A stretch of DNA of 64,000 bases from Kaistella sp. SH40-3 (GCF_030686865.1 NZ_JAQYUS010000001.1:124001-188000); one strand, 5' to 3'. Shown: positions 9,069 to 21,700, counted from the first letter of the stretch. A program made the numbers and translations. Notes: generated from the letters alone by a model not told the origin.

Positions 9069-10034
9069 CTATCGGGCGGTAAATCTTTGACCCGAATTTC
9101 TTGAACTAGAACTTGGCGTTCTGGACTCAGTTCCCTGTTTGCTGCGAGGAATAGAATTGCTTTCTACTTTTCTTGTTGGCGCAACATTACGAATACTTTC
9201 CTGTTTATTTCCAAATTCATTTCTGAATCCATTATTATTTTGAGTTTTTATTTGCGACTGGCTTCTCCCGCTATTATTTCTAGCATTTGAATTATCATTT
9301 CTAATCTCATTATTTCGTAAATCTTGATTTTCATTTCTAATGGAGTTGTCTCTAGTATTTGAGTTCGCAGTTACTCCATCATTTCTAAATCCATTATCTC
9401 TTGTCCCATTTGTACTGGCAGTTGTCCCGTTTCTTGTTGGCTGAAAACCAATATTCTGTCTTGGATTACTTTGATGATACTGAACTTTATTTACCCGATA
9501 AATATTGACATTGACATTTCGATATCTTGGCACTACATAAATATTTCTGGCATAATGTCTTCTGTTATAATTTTGATAATAGATTACAGGATTGTATCCG
9601 TTATAATAATTATTTTGGAAAACGATAAAAATGTTTGGACCTAAAATCCTTTGCATCGCATAAAATCTGTCGTAATACCATCGGTCAGGATTATATCTAT
9701 AATAAGAATTAAAAGCTGAGTAAGATGGGAAACTATCATTCAAGATTATAATCTGTTGTACTTGCCATGGAGACAAACGGTGTGCAGCAAAGAAACGATT
9801 CCAATTTACATCATAAATACTTTTTCGGTAATCATTATAATAACTTTGGTACAAATCATTGCTATAATAATCAGAAGGATATTCGTAGTAGTAATCATCT
9901 GGGAAATAAAATTCATCATCAACATCTCCGTAATTGCCATTTCCATAATTGTTATTTGGATAATAATCTGGGTAATTCTGAGCGGAAACCAATGTCATTA
10001 AAAACACTGATAGACCAAGTAGTATTTTTTTCAT
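9069..10034 (-). CDS. Exported Tyr/Asn/Arg-rich low-complexity protein
   Basis: A 321-residue protein with signal peptide MKKILLGLSVFLMTLVSAQ. Residues 20-80 are dominated by Tyr, Asp and Asn. Residues 80-150 contain a more ordered segment (VNWNRFFAAHRLSPWQVQQI and a WYYDRFYAMQRILG stretch). From about 195 to the end it is an Asn/Arg/Ser/Thr-rich disordered tail with recurring RN(D/E)N and RDN units. I recognise the type as a conserved flavobacterial hypothetical without known function. A cell-surface or matrix role is only a guess from composition and export. Confidence 0.75.
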   Translation of the reverse strand: MKKILLGLSVFLMTLVSAQNYPDYYPNNNYGNGNYGDVDDEFYFPDDYYYEYPSDYYSNDLYQSYYNDYRKSIYDVNWNRFFAAHRLSPWQVQQIIILNDSFPSYSAFNSYYRYNPDRWYYDRFYAMQRILGPNIFIVFQNNYYNGYNPVIYYQNYNRRHYARNIYVVPRYRNVNVNIYRVNKVQYHQSNPRQNIGFQPTRNGTTASTNGTRDNGFRNDGVTANSNTRDNSIRNENQDLRNNEIRNDNSNARNNSGRSQSQIKTQNNNGFRNEFGNKQESIRNVAPTRKVESNSIPRSKQGTESRTPSSSSRNSGQRFTAR

Positions 10035-10164
10035 TATCGTTATCTTTTATAAATTAATTCTTTAATCATTATCAAAATAGCGTGCCAAATATTTAACTAA
10101 ATTTTTTATTTAGTGATAAAATATCATTATTTCAACTAAAGAACTATTCATTTGATTACAAAAC

Positions 10165-10198
10165 GAAAAAGAAGTTAAAACCTAGACATTAACTTCTT
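10165..10198 (-). terminator. Terminator after malQ
   Basis: Inverted repeat AAGAAGTTA (10169-10177) / TAACTTCTT (10190-10198) followed on the minus strand by a short T-run. It lies about 80 bp past the malQ stop. Confidence 0.6.
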
Positions 10199-10276
10199 AT
10201 GTAAACTACTAACTATCAATGATTAAATTTTAATAATTGATAATCAAATAAACTACAAATAAATTTAGAAAATAGC

Positions 10277-12928
10277 CTACATTCTATTTGAATCCTTAAT
10301 CCATTGTGCGATTTTCTGATTGAAATTCTCATGATTCAAAAGTTCCTCCACATTGATATGCATTCGGTATCTCCAATAATGAGGAAAAACTGCGGGATCA
10401 TTAATTCTCTCTTCATCCATATTTGGATTGGTCAACTCTTTATCAGTCGCCAGAAACTCTTGGATGGGGAAAATCGCTAACATTGCTTCATTATAAAGAT
10501 GCTGCTTGATAATCATTTCCGCCAATTGCGTTTCTAAATTCAACGGAGCCGTTCCAAACTGACCTAACTGTTCATGAAAGTACCGACAACTCAATTCCCG
10601 ATCCTCGTGCCACCACTGACGAAGGGTAGAAGTATCATGTGAACTCGCGGTCACCACATTCATATAGCCCGCATTTTTTGGATTATACCACGCAATATTT
10701 TCTGAAGGCATTCTCTGAACTTTCAAAGCGGTAATTCCTAAACGATCCATTACTTGCGGAACAGATTCGGGAACCAAACCTAAATCTTCGCCACAAATCA
10801 ACATATCGGTTGCATTCAAAATTACCGGAAGTTTTTCCATGGCTTTTTCATACCACAATCCATCTTGTCTTTTGAAGAAATAATCGACATATAAATCAGA
10901 GAGTTTTCTTTTTTGGTCTTCGGTTAAATATTTATACGAATCGGTTTTTTCAATATTGAATCTTGGGTGATAAACTGCTTCATCTTCACTAATCTCTTCT
11001 TTCAAAAAAAGCACATTTGCTGCCAAAGTTATTAACCGATCTTCAACCCAACCGAAAGAGTTCGTTTTAAAATAATCTGTCAATTTTCTTTGCGTATCAA
11101 ACTCTTCTTTAAAAGTATAAGTTCCATCAAAATGATTATTCATAAAATGGTTATGAATACGTTCTCTTTCCTCACCGAAATAGTCCCAAAGAATCTGATC
11201 GTTGATAAATTGCTTGCAATATCGATCTTCATTAAAGTATATTCCTCTTGCTGAAAACTCTTCCAATCTTACTGGAACCGCCGGATAAAAATAACCCAAA
11301 ATTCCTTGAGTTGCACTCATCGGCATTCTCCAAATTCTGAAGAAACCTAAAATATGATCAATCCGCATGGCATCAAAATACTGCTCCAATGCTTTGAAAC
11401 GGTTTTTCCACCAGCGGTAACCATCTTCTTTCATCGCTTCCCAGTTATAGGTTGGGAATTCCCAGTTTTGTCCTAGATCGGTGAACTCATCTGGCGGTGC
11501 ACCGGCCTGAAAATCCATTCCAAATAATTCTGGTTCTGTCCACGCCTCTACCGAATATCTATAAATTCCTATTGGCAAATCTCCTTTCACAGAAATCCCT
11601 AAATCGTGGGTGTAATCAACCGCATCTTTTAATTGTAAATGCAATTGATATTGAACCCAGGCATGAAGCATTGAAGTTTCATAATCCTTATTTTTCGTCG
11701 TAAAGAAAGGCGAAATTTTTCCGGCGATGTATTTCTTGTGCGTTTTCCAATTATTGAAGTTCGGCGTTTTGTACTTGTCTCTTAAAAGACAAAAAGCCGC
11801 ATATGGAACCAACCAATTTTCATTTTCTTTAATGAACTTTTTAAAGTTTCTGTCTTTTAAAATTTGAACTTTATTGGTTTCGAAAATGGCTTTGATGTAT
11901 TTCCATTTTGCAGCAATCATTTGTTCGTAATCGATTAAATTATTCAAAATCTCCTTTTCCTTTTTGAATTCTTTAACTAATTCCTTCGGCAAAGAATAAT
12001 CCAGATTTTCTATTGATAAATACTGTGGATGAAGAGCATACACCGAAATCGCAGCATATGGATAAGAATCAGTCCATGTGTAATTTGCAGTTGTATCATT
12101 AATGGGTAAAATTTGCAAAACGGAAAGATTGGTTCTATGTGCCCAATCCGCTACCTTTTTAAGGTCAGGAAATTCACCTACCCCAAAACCGTTTTCCGTC
12201 CTTAAAGAAAAAACAGGAACCGCAACTCCTGCTGCGTGATACATTTGATATGACTTAAATCTGAAAAAATGGTCGGCTTTTATTTGAAGGATGTTTTTTT
12301 CTGCATTAGGTAAAGCCCAACGGTTATCGCCATATTCAATATCGAAAACCTCGTTAGAATCAGTATTCATCAATCCGTATTTGTATTGAATCAATTGATC
12401 GGTCGGAAGTTCTAATGCCGTTTCCCAGCTTCCAAAATCAGTTTGCGACATTGGAACCGTTTTTAAATATTGCCAGTTTCCAAGTGCTTCACAATTTCCA
12501 AGAATTACGACTTTCCAGTTCGGGTTATAAATTGGTGCTTCTAAACGGAAAAGATGCGAATGCTTTTTTAAGACTGAGACTTTTTCTGCTTTAAAGTGGC
12601 GGAGTTTATTTTTTAAAACTTTATTGTTAAGATAATTTTCCGGGAAATTTTTGGCGTTCCAGAAATCATAAATAATAAACTCATCGTAGTTATGCGGAAA
12701 ATTTAAGTGGTGTAAAGAAAACTCTTCATCTAAAATTAATCCCTCTTCATTCACCAACTGATATTTATAAGAAATTGATTTCGAAAAATAATCTACTTCT
12801 GCAGACCAGTTTCCGTTATCGGTGTATTTTAAGGCGTGAACTTTTTCTTCTGCTCCTACTTCAAAGACGCAAACTTGCAGATTCTCACCGACTTTCGTCC
12901 TGAAATTGATATTAAGATATAGTTTCAT
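10277..12928 (-). CDS. malQ: 4-alpha-glucanotransferase with two N-terminal CBM20 domains (DPE2-like)
   Basis: An 883-residue GH77 amylomaltase that transfers glucan chains between maltodextrins in the cytoplasm (no signal peptide). Two starch-binding CBM20 modules occupy about 1-100 and 125-225; the second carries VILGNCEALGNW. The GH77 core shows the nucleophile D524 (MRIDHILGFFRIW), acid/base E714 (ICGEDLGLVPE) and transition-state Asp D765 (ASSHDTSTLRQWW), plus DLPIGIYRYSVEAW and GAPPDEFTDLGQNW. The tandem-CBM20 arrangement is that of plant DPE2 and Bacteroidota MalQ rather than the shorter E. coli enzyme. It stands alone, with no adjacent glycogen genes. Confidence 0.93.
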   Translation of the reverse strand: MKLYLNINFRTKVGENLQVCVFEVGAEEKVHALKYTDNGNWSAEVDYFSKSISYKYQLVNEEGLILDEEFSLHHLNFPHNYDEFIIYDFWNAKNFPENYLNNKVLKNKLRHFKAEKVSVLKKHSHLFRLEAPIYNPNWKVVILGNCEALGNWQYLKTVPMSQTDFGSWETALELPTDQLIQYKYGLMNTDSNEVFDIEYGDNRWALPNAEKNILQIKADHFFRFKSYQMYHAAGVAVPVFSLRTENGFGVGEFPDLKKVADWAHRTNLSVLQILPINDTTANYTWTDSYPYAAISVYALHPQYLSIENLDYSLPKELVKEFKKEKEILNNLIDYEQMIAAKWKYIKAIFETNKVQILKDRNFKKFIKENENWLVPYAAFCLLRDKYKTPNFNNWKTHKKYIAGKISPFFTTKNKDYETSMLHAWVQYQLHLQLKDAVDYTHDLGISVKGDLPIGIYRYSVEAWTEPELFGMDFQAGAPPDEFTDLGQNWEFPTYNWEAMKEDGYRWWKNRFKALEQYFDAMRIDHILGFFRIWRMPMSATQGILGYFYPAVPVRLEEFSARGIYFNEDRYCKQFINDQILWDYFGEERERIHNHFMNNHFDGTYTFKEEFDTQRKLTDYFKTNSFGWVEDRLITLAANVLFLKEEISEDEAVYHPRFNIEKTDSYKYLTEDQKRKLSDLYVDYFFKRQDGLWYEKAMEKLPVILNATDMLICGEDLGLVPESVPQVMDRLGITALKVQRMPSENIAWYNPKNAGYMNVVTASSHDTSTLRQWWHEDRELSCRYFHEQLGQFGTAPLNLETQLAEMIIKQHLYNEAMLAIFPIQEFLATDKELTNPNMDEERINDPAVFPHYWRYRMHINVEELLNHENFNQKIAQWIKDSNRM

Positions 12929-13192
12929 TTGTTCCTATTTAATGTTTTTTAATAGTCATATGTTATCGCTAATCTTTACACAAGTTTATTTTGAAGAACT
13001 GTTAAAGGCGATTTCATAAAAAGTTTTCTCTATTCAATGCAATTTATGAAATTTTTGGTGAACTAATGAGTTCAAAGCGTTTCTTTACAATTCATTAAAA
13101 GCAGTTTATTTATTGAAAATCAAATGGTTATAACAACAATTTATAAACATATGATAAATCATTAAAAATGAAGAAAATGGAATTTTAGAAAT
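12929..13192. other. Intergenic spacer upstream of malQ
   Basis: AT-rich region between malQ and the cysS terminator. It should contain the malQ promoter, but no convincing TTG-N19-TAnnTTTG was found. No ORF, RNA gene or repeat is apparent. Confidence 0.5.
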
Positions 13193-13219
13193 AAAAAAAC
13201 CTCCCGAAAATTCAGAAGG
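13193..13219 (-). terminator. Terminator after cysS
   Basis: Eight-pair stem (13200-13207 with 13212-13219, including G-T pairs) and a 4-nt loop, then seven T on the minus strand. Confidence 0.7.
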
Positions 13220-13254
13220 CTTAAAATATAAATATCGCTTTTAAAAAGTAAAAC

Positions 13255-14721
13255 CTAAGAAATCGAATAACTTGTTCCATCTCTTCCATCTTTCAACTCA
13301 ATCCCTTCAGCGAGTAAACGGTCGCGAATCTGATCAGAAAGGTCGAAGTTCTTGGATTTACGGGCTTGATTTCTTAAGTCTATTAAAACCTGTAAAGTCT
13401 GGTCTAATTTCTCATTATTGTTTTCTTCAATATTTTGTAAACCCAAAACGTCAAAAACGAAATCAGTCATCAGTGTTTTCAATTCCTGTAAATCATTTTC
13501 GCTGATGGTTTCTTTTCCGTCCTTTAATTTAAAGATGAAATTTACCGCTTCGAAAAGATGTGCAATCAGAATCGGTGAATTAAAATCATCGGTCAAAGCA
13601 GCATAGCATTTTTCTTTCCACGCTTTTACATCAAAACTAGAAACCTCCGCAATTGGGAAATTGTTATTTGAAAGTACTTTCATGGCTTCCATCAAACGCT
13701 GAAATCCTTTTTCACTGGCAACCATCGCTTCATTAGAAATATCTAAAACACTTCTGTAATGAGCCTGCATAAAATTAAAACGTACAATGGTCGGGTGAAA
13801 TGGCTTTTCAAAAAAATCATTATTTCCAGATACGAGTTCCATCGGCAAAATATAATTTCCGGTGGATTTACTCATTCTTTGGCCGTTCATGGTTAACATG
13901 TTGGCGTGTATCCAGTAATTTACCGGAGAAACACCGTTGCATGCTTTTCCTTGGGCAACTTCACATTCGTGGTGTGGGAATTTCAAATCCATTCCACCGC
14001 CGTGAATATCAAATTTATCACCGAGATATTTCGTTGACATCGCGGTACATTCTAAATGCCATCCCGGAAAGCCTTCGCCCCAAGGAGAATTCCAACGCAT
14101 AATATGAGCAGGAGAAGCGGCTTTCCAAAGAGCGAAATCCTGTGGATTTCTCTTTTCATTTTGACCATCTAAATCTCTAGTGTTGGCAAAAAGTTCTTCG
14201 ATATTTCTGCGGGAAAGTTCACCATAATTTAAACCACGTTTGTTGTATTCTAAAACATCGAAATAAACAGAACCATTACTTTCGTAAGCAAATCCTTTAT
14301 CGATTAGTTTTTGAGTTAATTCAATCTGTTCTAAAATATGTCCCGTTGCGGTTGGTTCAATCGTCGGTGGAAGTAAATTAAATACTTCTAAAACCTTATG
14401 AAAATCAACGGTATATTTTTGTACAATTTCCATTGGCTCCAGTTTTTCCAAACGGGATTGTTTTACGAAACGGTCATTATCAACATCGCCATCATCGGTT
14501 AAATGTCCGGCATCGGTAATATTTCTAACGTATCGAACTTTATATCCCAAATGAACCAAAGAGCGATAAATAAAATCGAAAGACATGAAGGTCCGCACAT
14601 TCCCCAAATGGACATTGCTGTAAACCGTCGGCCCACAAACATACATCCCGACATTATTATCGTGAATTGGAGTAAAGGTTTCTTTTTCGCCCGAAAGGGA
14701 ATTGTATATTTTTAAAGTCAT
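13255..14721 (-). CDS. cysS: Cysteinyl-tRNA synthetase
   Basis: A 488-residue class I aminoacyl-tRNA synthetase charging tRNA-Cys. The HIGH motif is HLGN (38-41) and the KMSKS motif is RMSKS (282-286). The zinc ligands that bind the cysteine substrate are visible as C29, C225, H250 and E254, spaced as in E. coli Cys[21 protein letters not shown] and the C-terminal anticodon-binding helical region ([13 protein letters not shown] type) are present. Length is normal and the ATG is followed by [13 protein letters not shown], typical for the family. It has its own terminator and is separated from folE by 136 bp. Confidence 0.97.
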   Translation of the reverse strand: MTLKIYNSLSGEKETFTPIHDNNVGMYVCGPTVYSNVHLGNVRTFMSFDFIYRSLVHLGYKVRYVRNITDAGHLTDDGDVDNDRFVKQSRLEKLEPMEIVQKYTVDFHKVLEVFNLLPPTIEPTATGHILEQIELTQKLIDKGFAYESNGSVYFDVLEYNKRGLNYGELSRRNIEELFANTRDLDGQNEKRNPQDFALWKAASPAHIMRWNSPWGEGFPGWHLECTAMSTKYLGDKFDIHGGGMDLKFPHHECEVAQGKACNGVSPVNYWIHANMLTMNGQRMSKSTGNYILPMELVSGNNDFFEKPFHPTIVRFNFMQAHYRSVLDISNEAMVASEKGFQRLMEAMKVLSNNNFPIAEVSSFDVKAWKEKCYAALTDDFNSPILIAHLFEAVNFIFKLKDGKETISENDLQELKTLMTDFVFDVLGLQNIEENNNEKLDQTLQVLIDLRNQARKSKNFDLSDQIRDRLLAEGIELKDGRDGTSYSIS

Positions 14722-14857
14722 TTTTCTTTAGTTGATGGTTGATGGTTGACCAGAAATGAATTCTGTTTTTTAGCACTTTATCATGATGCAAATTTTAGAC
14801 ACAATGATGCAAACAATACCTTTTCAATTTTAATACTGATCACTGTTTATTTCTCTA

Positions 14858-15523
14858 TTAATCCAAATTTGAACGGCTTCCTACATAATGCAAGAACTCT
14901 TGTCGGGTAATTGAATTGGTTCTAAAAAGCCCACTGAGTTCAGCCGTAGTCGTGGAACTTGCGGTATCTTTTATTCCACGACAATTCACGCATAAATGTT
15001 TTGCTTCAATGATACAGGCAACATCATTCGTTCCGAGTGCTACTTTAAGCGCTTCTACAATTTGCATGGTTAATCTTTCCTGAACTTGCGGACGTTTGGC
15101 GTAATAATCTACGACTCTATTAATTTTAGAAAGTCCAATCACTTCACCATTTGAAATGTAAGCGACATGCGCTCTTCCAATAATTGGCAAAAAATGATGT
15201 TCGCAGAATGAATAAACGGTAATATCTTTTTCCACCAACATTTGGCGGTATTTGTATTTATTTGAAAAAGTAGAAATGCGCGGATTATTTTCTGGAAGAA
15301 GTCCACCGAAAATTTCATTCACATACATTTTAGCCACTCTTTTTGGCGAATCTTTCAGGGAATCGTCGGTCATATCCATTCCTAAAGTTTCCATGATTTC
15401 GTGGAAATGTTTCTGGATAATTTCAATTTTTTCTGCTGGAGATTTTTCAAAAGCGTCAGGTCGTAAAGGAGTATGTTCGCTTCCGGAGAATACATCGTCG
15501 TCGTTATCTAAATGATCATTCAT
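14858..15523 (-). CDS. folE: GTP cyclohydrolase I
   Basis: A 221-residue type IA enzyme that converts GTP to 7,8-dihydroneopterin triphosphate, the first step of folate (and tetrahydrobiopterin) synthesis. Zinc ligands are C107 and H110 in SFCEHHFLP and C178 in KHLCVNCRG. The GLSKINRVVDYYAKRPQVQERLT signature is complete. The first ~30 residues are acidic and variable, as often seen in this family. It is flanked by non-folate genes (cysS downstream, the sprA block upstream), so no operon is evident. Confidence 0.97.
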   Translation of the reverse strand: MNDHLDNDDDVFSGSEHTPLRPDAFEKSPAEKIEIIQKHFHEIMETLGMDMTDDSLKDSPKRVAKMYVNEIFGGLLPENNPRISTFSNKYKYRQMLVEKDITVYSFCEHHFLPIIGRAHVAYISNGEVIGLSKINRVVDYYAKRPQVQERLTMQIVEALKVALGTNDVACIIEAKHLCVNCRGIKDTASSTTTAELSGLFRTNSITRQEFLHYVGSRSNLD

Positions 15524-15732
15524 AAGTTTGATAATATAAAAACAAAATTAAGGATTTAATTTTTGTTTTCGGGAGGTTGTGAAATCTTAATATGAGATAT
15601 CCAAAAATTGTCTGTTTTTTCTAAAGTAAGACGCAAAGTAAACTCATATGAAGTTGCTGAAGAATTACGAACGCAAAGGCGTTTCGCTTAGCAAATTTTT
15701 TTTATCATGCACTGAACGACTTTAATTAAAAA

Positions 15733-15762
15733 TAAAAAAACTCAGAATCGAAATCCTGAGTT
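15733..15762 (-). terminator. Terminator of the ruvA-sprA unit
   Basis: Stem AACTCAG (15739-15745) / CTGAGTT (15756-15762), 10-nt loop, then T-run on the minus strand; 22 bp beyond the sprA stop. Confidence 0.85.
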
Positions 15763-15784
15763 TAAATTTGAGTTTAAAAGATCT

Positions 15785-18700
15785 TTAGAAACCTCCTGTT
15801 CCGCCGAAGGTAAATGTTGCGGTCAAACCTGCTCTAACGGTTGAAAGTGGGAATGCTGTAGAAATTTTATATTTCGTCATCAACTGATCGTAGAAGAATC
15901 GAACATTAAAGTTCTGAGACATATTGTAATCTGCAGAGAGTTTAAAACTCATCATTCTTTGTCCACCCGTTACTTGAGAATCGTCCTGTAAAATATTGGT
16001 GATTCTGGTTTGACTGTCTCTTAAGGAGAAATCTCCACGGATATTTAAATCACTTTTAATGGTTCTTTCTTTTCCTTTGAAATTCATTTTCATTTTCAAA
16101 TCTTTCAGAATATAACCGAAACCTAAGATGTATTCTTTGCCCGAATCTTCTGTTAAAGTATGATTTACCAATCCAAGCATAAACAATCTATCGACATTAT
16201 ATTGAGCGCGGAACTGCATATTATTTCTCATGGTAACATCGGCACCAATAAGTGGTGAAAATGATTCTACATAACCAACCTGAGAATAAGTGTAAGGATT
16301 ATAAATATCGCCAAAAGCGTCTCGGTCTGAAATCGCATTATTCTGAACATTATAATAATCAATACTCGACTGAATTCCAGATGCAGTATAGGTTGAAGTA
16401 TAACCGTGAAGAACATCAAACTTAGAAAACTGACTGTTAATAAATGGAATGTTTTTCAATCCAGAATATGTTACTCTCCAGTTTGGAAGTGGGAAACCCG
16501 CTTTCTTTGGATCGTTCATCGCTCCATCTGGTGTTTTTCCTTCGACTGCTGCCTGGAAAGCCGGAACCAAAACGTAAGCGTTTGCTAAGGAATGTCCGTC
16601 TGTAAATCCGTTGGCATCAAGTGGTCCACCCATTCTTTGGGAGATTATTCTGGCATTAGAAATAATATTATCGTAAATCGTTTTGCCATCAACAAATGAA
16701 GTTCCGAAAGTCCACGCTGTTCTGGAATAAGTAATCATATCGGTTCCGAATGAAAACTGGAATCCATTTGACGGATCAGAATCTGCATCTACATTATAAC
16801 CACCTTGGGTAAAGTTGCTTGTATAATTTTTCATGAAGTTCACATCAATTCTGAAATCATTCACCGGCATGATCTGAACATTGGCAAGGAAGTTTTGATT
16901 CTTCATCTGCATATACGGATCATTCATATAATTGGAGTTTGAAATCCAACCACTTTCAATTACCGTTCGTCGGATATCTGCCTGTGAACCTAATAGGAAT
17001 CCATACGTTGGACCGCCTAAAGTTTGTCCGTAACCATACCAGTTTGGCGCAGAAAGTAAGCCCGGAAGAACCGTACCATTATTTTCGTTATAAGTCACAT
17101 CCAATTGTTTAATTGAAGTTAATGCATAAGCAATACTTTGCATCGGATTCAATTTGTTTTTGAATTTATATGATTTAAATGTTTTCTTCTTATTCGTTTT
17201 TTGCCATGCTAAATTGTAAACATTATTCAGGGAATCGATTTCCTGTTTACGCTTTTGCATCTTCGTATTAATATTTTGGAAATACTTGAATTTGCCAAAG
17301 AATTTCGGCACATCAACCGTAGAAGTTGCTACGATATTATTGGTATTTTGACCAATACTTCCCAAACTTTCTGCAACTCTCGTTTCAGGATTAATGAAAC
17401 TTGTTAACACGGTACTTCTCGCATTCCAGTTATAGGTTAAACCATAACCCAATTCAGCATTAATAAAGTCTAAATACGGTAAATACTCAAACGGGAATCT
17501 GTAATTTAACTGAACACGGTGATTGTATAAAACTGGTCGACCTGCGCGGAAAGGATCAGCGAAAATCGATTTATTGTTCATATCATAAACGCTCAGATTA
17601 TCATTTAAAGTTCGCATGGCGGAGTTTATTTCTAACTTCAATGATTTGGTGAAGTTAAATCCTAAACCATATTGCCAACCGAAATAGAAGTTTCTGTTTC
17701 TGATCACATCAAAATCCTGACCTGTATTTCCACCCAGAATTGCATCGATATTTCTGAACTCTAATTCATTGTAATTTCTGTCGATTTCTGTTCTAAAGGA
17801 CAATCGCGTAGGTACTGGATTAAAGTTTACTTCTTTCAACCATCTTAAATATTGATAAGATTTTGCCGTATCACTTACCATTTTATTAAATGGTCGGATG
17901 ACATACGGTTTGAAAGAATAATTATAATCTACATATCCTTTCAGATATTGTCGGTAATCTTTTTTGGTATAAACATCGCGATAGTAATCATCATTATAAA
18001 TCGCGGTTACGGAAAGATTTTCAACATCATAGAACCTGGCTTTTTTATTCGGGTTCATTCGGTCTTTACGCATATTCACTACGCCCAAACTTCTTTGTTG
18101 GGTATAGGTTCTCGCTACTTTTTTCAGTTCTTCGCGGTTTGGTGCTTCGGCAAATGTCACATCGTTATCTAAAGGATTGTACTTCGGATCTTCGATGGTT
18201 TGTGTGTAAGAATAATTTACAGGAATTTTTAAACCTACTTTTTCCGGTAAGAATTTATCAACATTTACCGTAGTATTTATACTATACGCAGAATGGTCAG
18301 CTTGTGATCTTTCTGAAGGTTTTTCAGCAATTCCTCCAAAACCAATGGTCGAGTAAGACGCGTTGGCATTCACCAAAGCAAAATCTCCAAGGTTAAAATT
18401 CACACTTGCGTTTCCGGCGTAACCTCCTTTATTTTCAATTTCAGAAAGTCGAATTTCATTCACCCATAAAACCACGTCTTTACTGATGAGGGAATTTTTA
18501 TTTCGAACTCCCAACATAATCGTCGTTACATTCCCCAAAGACGGACGACCTTTAATATAGATTTTCTTGTGAACGTCCAAAGAACCATATTCCACATCTT
18601 CACGACGAACATCGATTGCACCTGGGAAATCTTGATCGCGTCGCATTTTCGCATCTACAAAATTCTGAATGGCCAGATTCACGGTATTTTCAGTCGGCCA

Positions 18701-21700
18701 GATTTCCAGTGGAGATCTTGCATTTTGAGGCGTATATTTTAAAGAAGCTTCGTATTCATAATAGTTATCAGTCGCATCACTCCCGAAACGAATAAAGAAT
18801 TTTGCATCTTCATCGTAAATAGAAGAAGTAGCATCTTTCAAATCTTCAGCGTGAACAAAAAGTTCTAAGTTTTTGTAACGACGCATATCCAAAGCCACAT
18901 TTTTGTAAACTCCACGAGAAGAATTTCTCTCCAACGGCGCGGCTTTCATATATAATGATGCTTCGTTTTGTCTTTGTGCTCCAGCATTTCCGCTAAGCAC
19001 TTGTCTGTCGATTCCTGGAGGAAGAACGTAAGGTGGTTGGTTTAATCCATTCTCTTCTAAGTTCACACTTCCAACATCTAAATTCTGATCGGTCACGAAA
19101 TCGATTCCTTCCGGATCAGTCGTATTGGTTGCAATATTTTTGGTGTATTTTCTCCAATCGCTTCTCACTAAATCTAAAGTTCCGAAACGGATTGTTGCCG
19201 CTTGGTCAAAACCTGTCAATAGCATTCTTGCATACCGAACATTATTTAAAATAGAGGCATTTGCTTCACCAACTCCGGCATCATATTGTGCAACAGGAAC
19301 TCGGAAAAGGAACCATTTATTCGTGCTGGTTTGTCCGTTCTGGAATTTTGCTTCTACTTCTTTAACATCAACAATATTATTTTGTCCCAAGACCATTTTA
19401 TTCTTATCAAGGTCAATGGTATATTGATTATAATCTTCATTTTGATCTAGGTTATAATCACGGTTAATATCTTCCGCATCAGGAGTTTGAGTGGCAACTT
19501 CCAAAGTGTTACTCTGTGAATTTCCTTCTGGACCACGGAAATATTTATAGCGTTCTGTTAAAGAAGACGCTTGATTTCCCTTGAATTTATCTGATAAATA
19601 AAAGACGAAATCATCTGATGCCGGATCCGAATTATTAGTCACCGGATTCACAAAACTGGTTCCGAATTTTTCTGCTTCCCCTTGAGCATCCAAACCGTCA
19701 TATCCTAAATCTTGTGCTGCACGATCTTCATTTTCTGAAGAGAATGCATAAAGAACAGGGAATTGATTTGGCTGAACTCCCCAATTGGTATTTGTCGTAT
19801 TTGCAGGAGTACTTGGTGTCGGCAATCCGTTTTCATACATCAATTTGCCATCTTTCAAAACATCTTCAGAAACGTTTCCTAAATGCAAAAGTAATTTCGG
19901 ATTTGCTCCTAATGTATTTCCATCCGCATACGGATCCATCATCCAGAATTCTACATATTCTATATTAGAACTCACAAAGTTAGATACGGAAATCGGTCTC
20001 ATTAAACCAGCCCATCTTTGCTGGGTTGTTTCTGGATTTGGATTTACGTTGTACGGTCCTCTTTCGTTCGGAAAATAAGTAATATCAAAAGTATTAGTAT
20101 ACAACTGCTCACCCGCTACGAAATCTCTACTGTTGTATAATTCCGAAGTTTGCACTCTTCTAGAAGCGTGGTTAGAAACCGCTGCAGCATTAATTCCGCT
20201 TGGCGCTTTGCCACCAATTCCGTAGAATCTTGGATCGATATTATACCAGGTTAATAAACCTCTTCCGTTTCCGTAAGCCAAATTATTATTAAGGTCTCCA
20301 TTTAAGAAAAATGGTTCTGGATTTTTCTCTGGTTTCGAAGCCAAACTCCACATTGCAGGTTCTTTCAAAGAAATTTTAGAAGTACTTTGTTCGAAATCAT
20401 CGATATAAGATTGATCGCCAATTCCTTTATTTTGACCTGGAATTAAATAAGCACCTTCTGCAAGGAAATTTAAATTCGATGGCGCTTCTGTATTGATAAA
20501 CGGAATCTTATCTGTTAATCTGGTTAGGAAAGGCAATTCATTATTGTATAAAATGTTGAATCCCGCCATGGTATTATTCACGGCTTCCTGACCAAAGTTC
20601 ACTTTCTGGGTTAATGGTGTTTCGGCATAATTAACTACGGTTGCACCAACTGTCAAATGTTCATTGAACTTTCTTTCTAAGTTTAAACCTAAAAATCTTT
20701 TTCTCTGCGTATTGAAAGTCAACTGATTTTCCAGGGAAATATTAATGGCTTGACCAGATTGTTTCACGGTTTCATTAATAATGTTCACCGTTCCCAACAT
20801 ATAATCTACGGTATAATCAATTCCCTCCTGAAGTTGAACTCCATTGGCTGAAACTTTTACCGAACCTTGCGGAACGTTGATAGCACCAAGAGAAATACCT
20901 GAGCCTTGCGTTCCTTTGAAACGTCCTTCCATGGTATAACGACGGGCTAAATTACTTTGGGTCGCAACCTCCTTTTGCTGATCGTACAAATCATTAAATA
21001 CAAATTTCGGATCACTTGTTCCTAAAGCATTTTGTAGAAAAGCACCGAAAGGTTTTGCTTTGGTGAAAATTACCCTTCCATTTTCGGCATCAACGGTGAT
21101 TCCTGGAACAAAGTCAAAAATTCCATCTCCGGTTTTTCCGCCGCCTTCCTGTAAATCGTTATTCATATTCAGTCGATCCCAATTGAATAATTTCAACAGA
21201 TTTGGATTAACCTCAGAAACTGGATTATTAACAGTAGTTGGCAGGTAATTTACTTTACCACCACTTTGTGGATCAAGATAAAAAACGTTCAGTAAGAAAC
21301 CATCAGGATTAATTTGATTGGTATTTAAAGAATAAATATTCTTCATCATCAAATCCCACATTGGGCTGGTGGTAATTGTTTTTGAATTCGATTTTAATAA
21401 TTTGGTAATCAGAACTGGGCTTTCTTCAGAAAACTCCCCGACTTTATAAACCTTGTTGTCTCCATTCAAAGTAAAACTATAAGAAACCGCTAGTAATTGA
21501 TCGTCTGTCAATTTTTGATTCAGAGAGACATAACCCAATTGTGGGTTGAAGGTGAATTCGTTTTGATTTAATTTTCGCGCTTTCTTGTTAAAAATGAACT
21601 GTTCCCCAAGAACATAATTTTCTGGAGAGCCATTTGCATTCGGGAATGATTGTCCTTTTAACGCATTGGCATAATCGCCACTTGCATCTCTGGGAGTTCC

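Noticed and set aside
9756-10057. Two overlapping plus-strand reading frames rich in Ile/His/Asn
   Set aside because: They are antisense shadows of the Tyr/Asn-rich exported protein and lie in its low-complexity coding region.
14722-14757. Tandem GTTGATG heptamers before cysS as an operator
   Set aside because: Only two exact copies plus a variant over about 20 bp; too short to separate from chance in AT-rich DNA.
15600-15720. AT-rich segment with AAGGCGTTTCGCTTAGC-like sequence as a possible structured RNA
   Set aside because: Pairing is weak and short, no promoter or terminator frames it, and degenerate sequence of this kind is common in spacer DNA.
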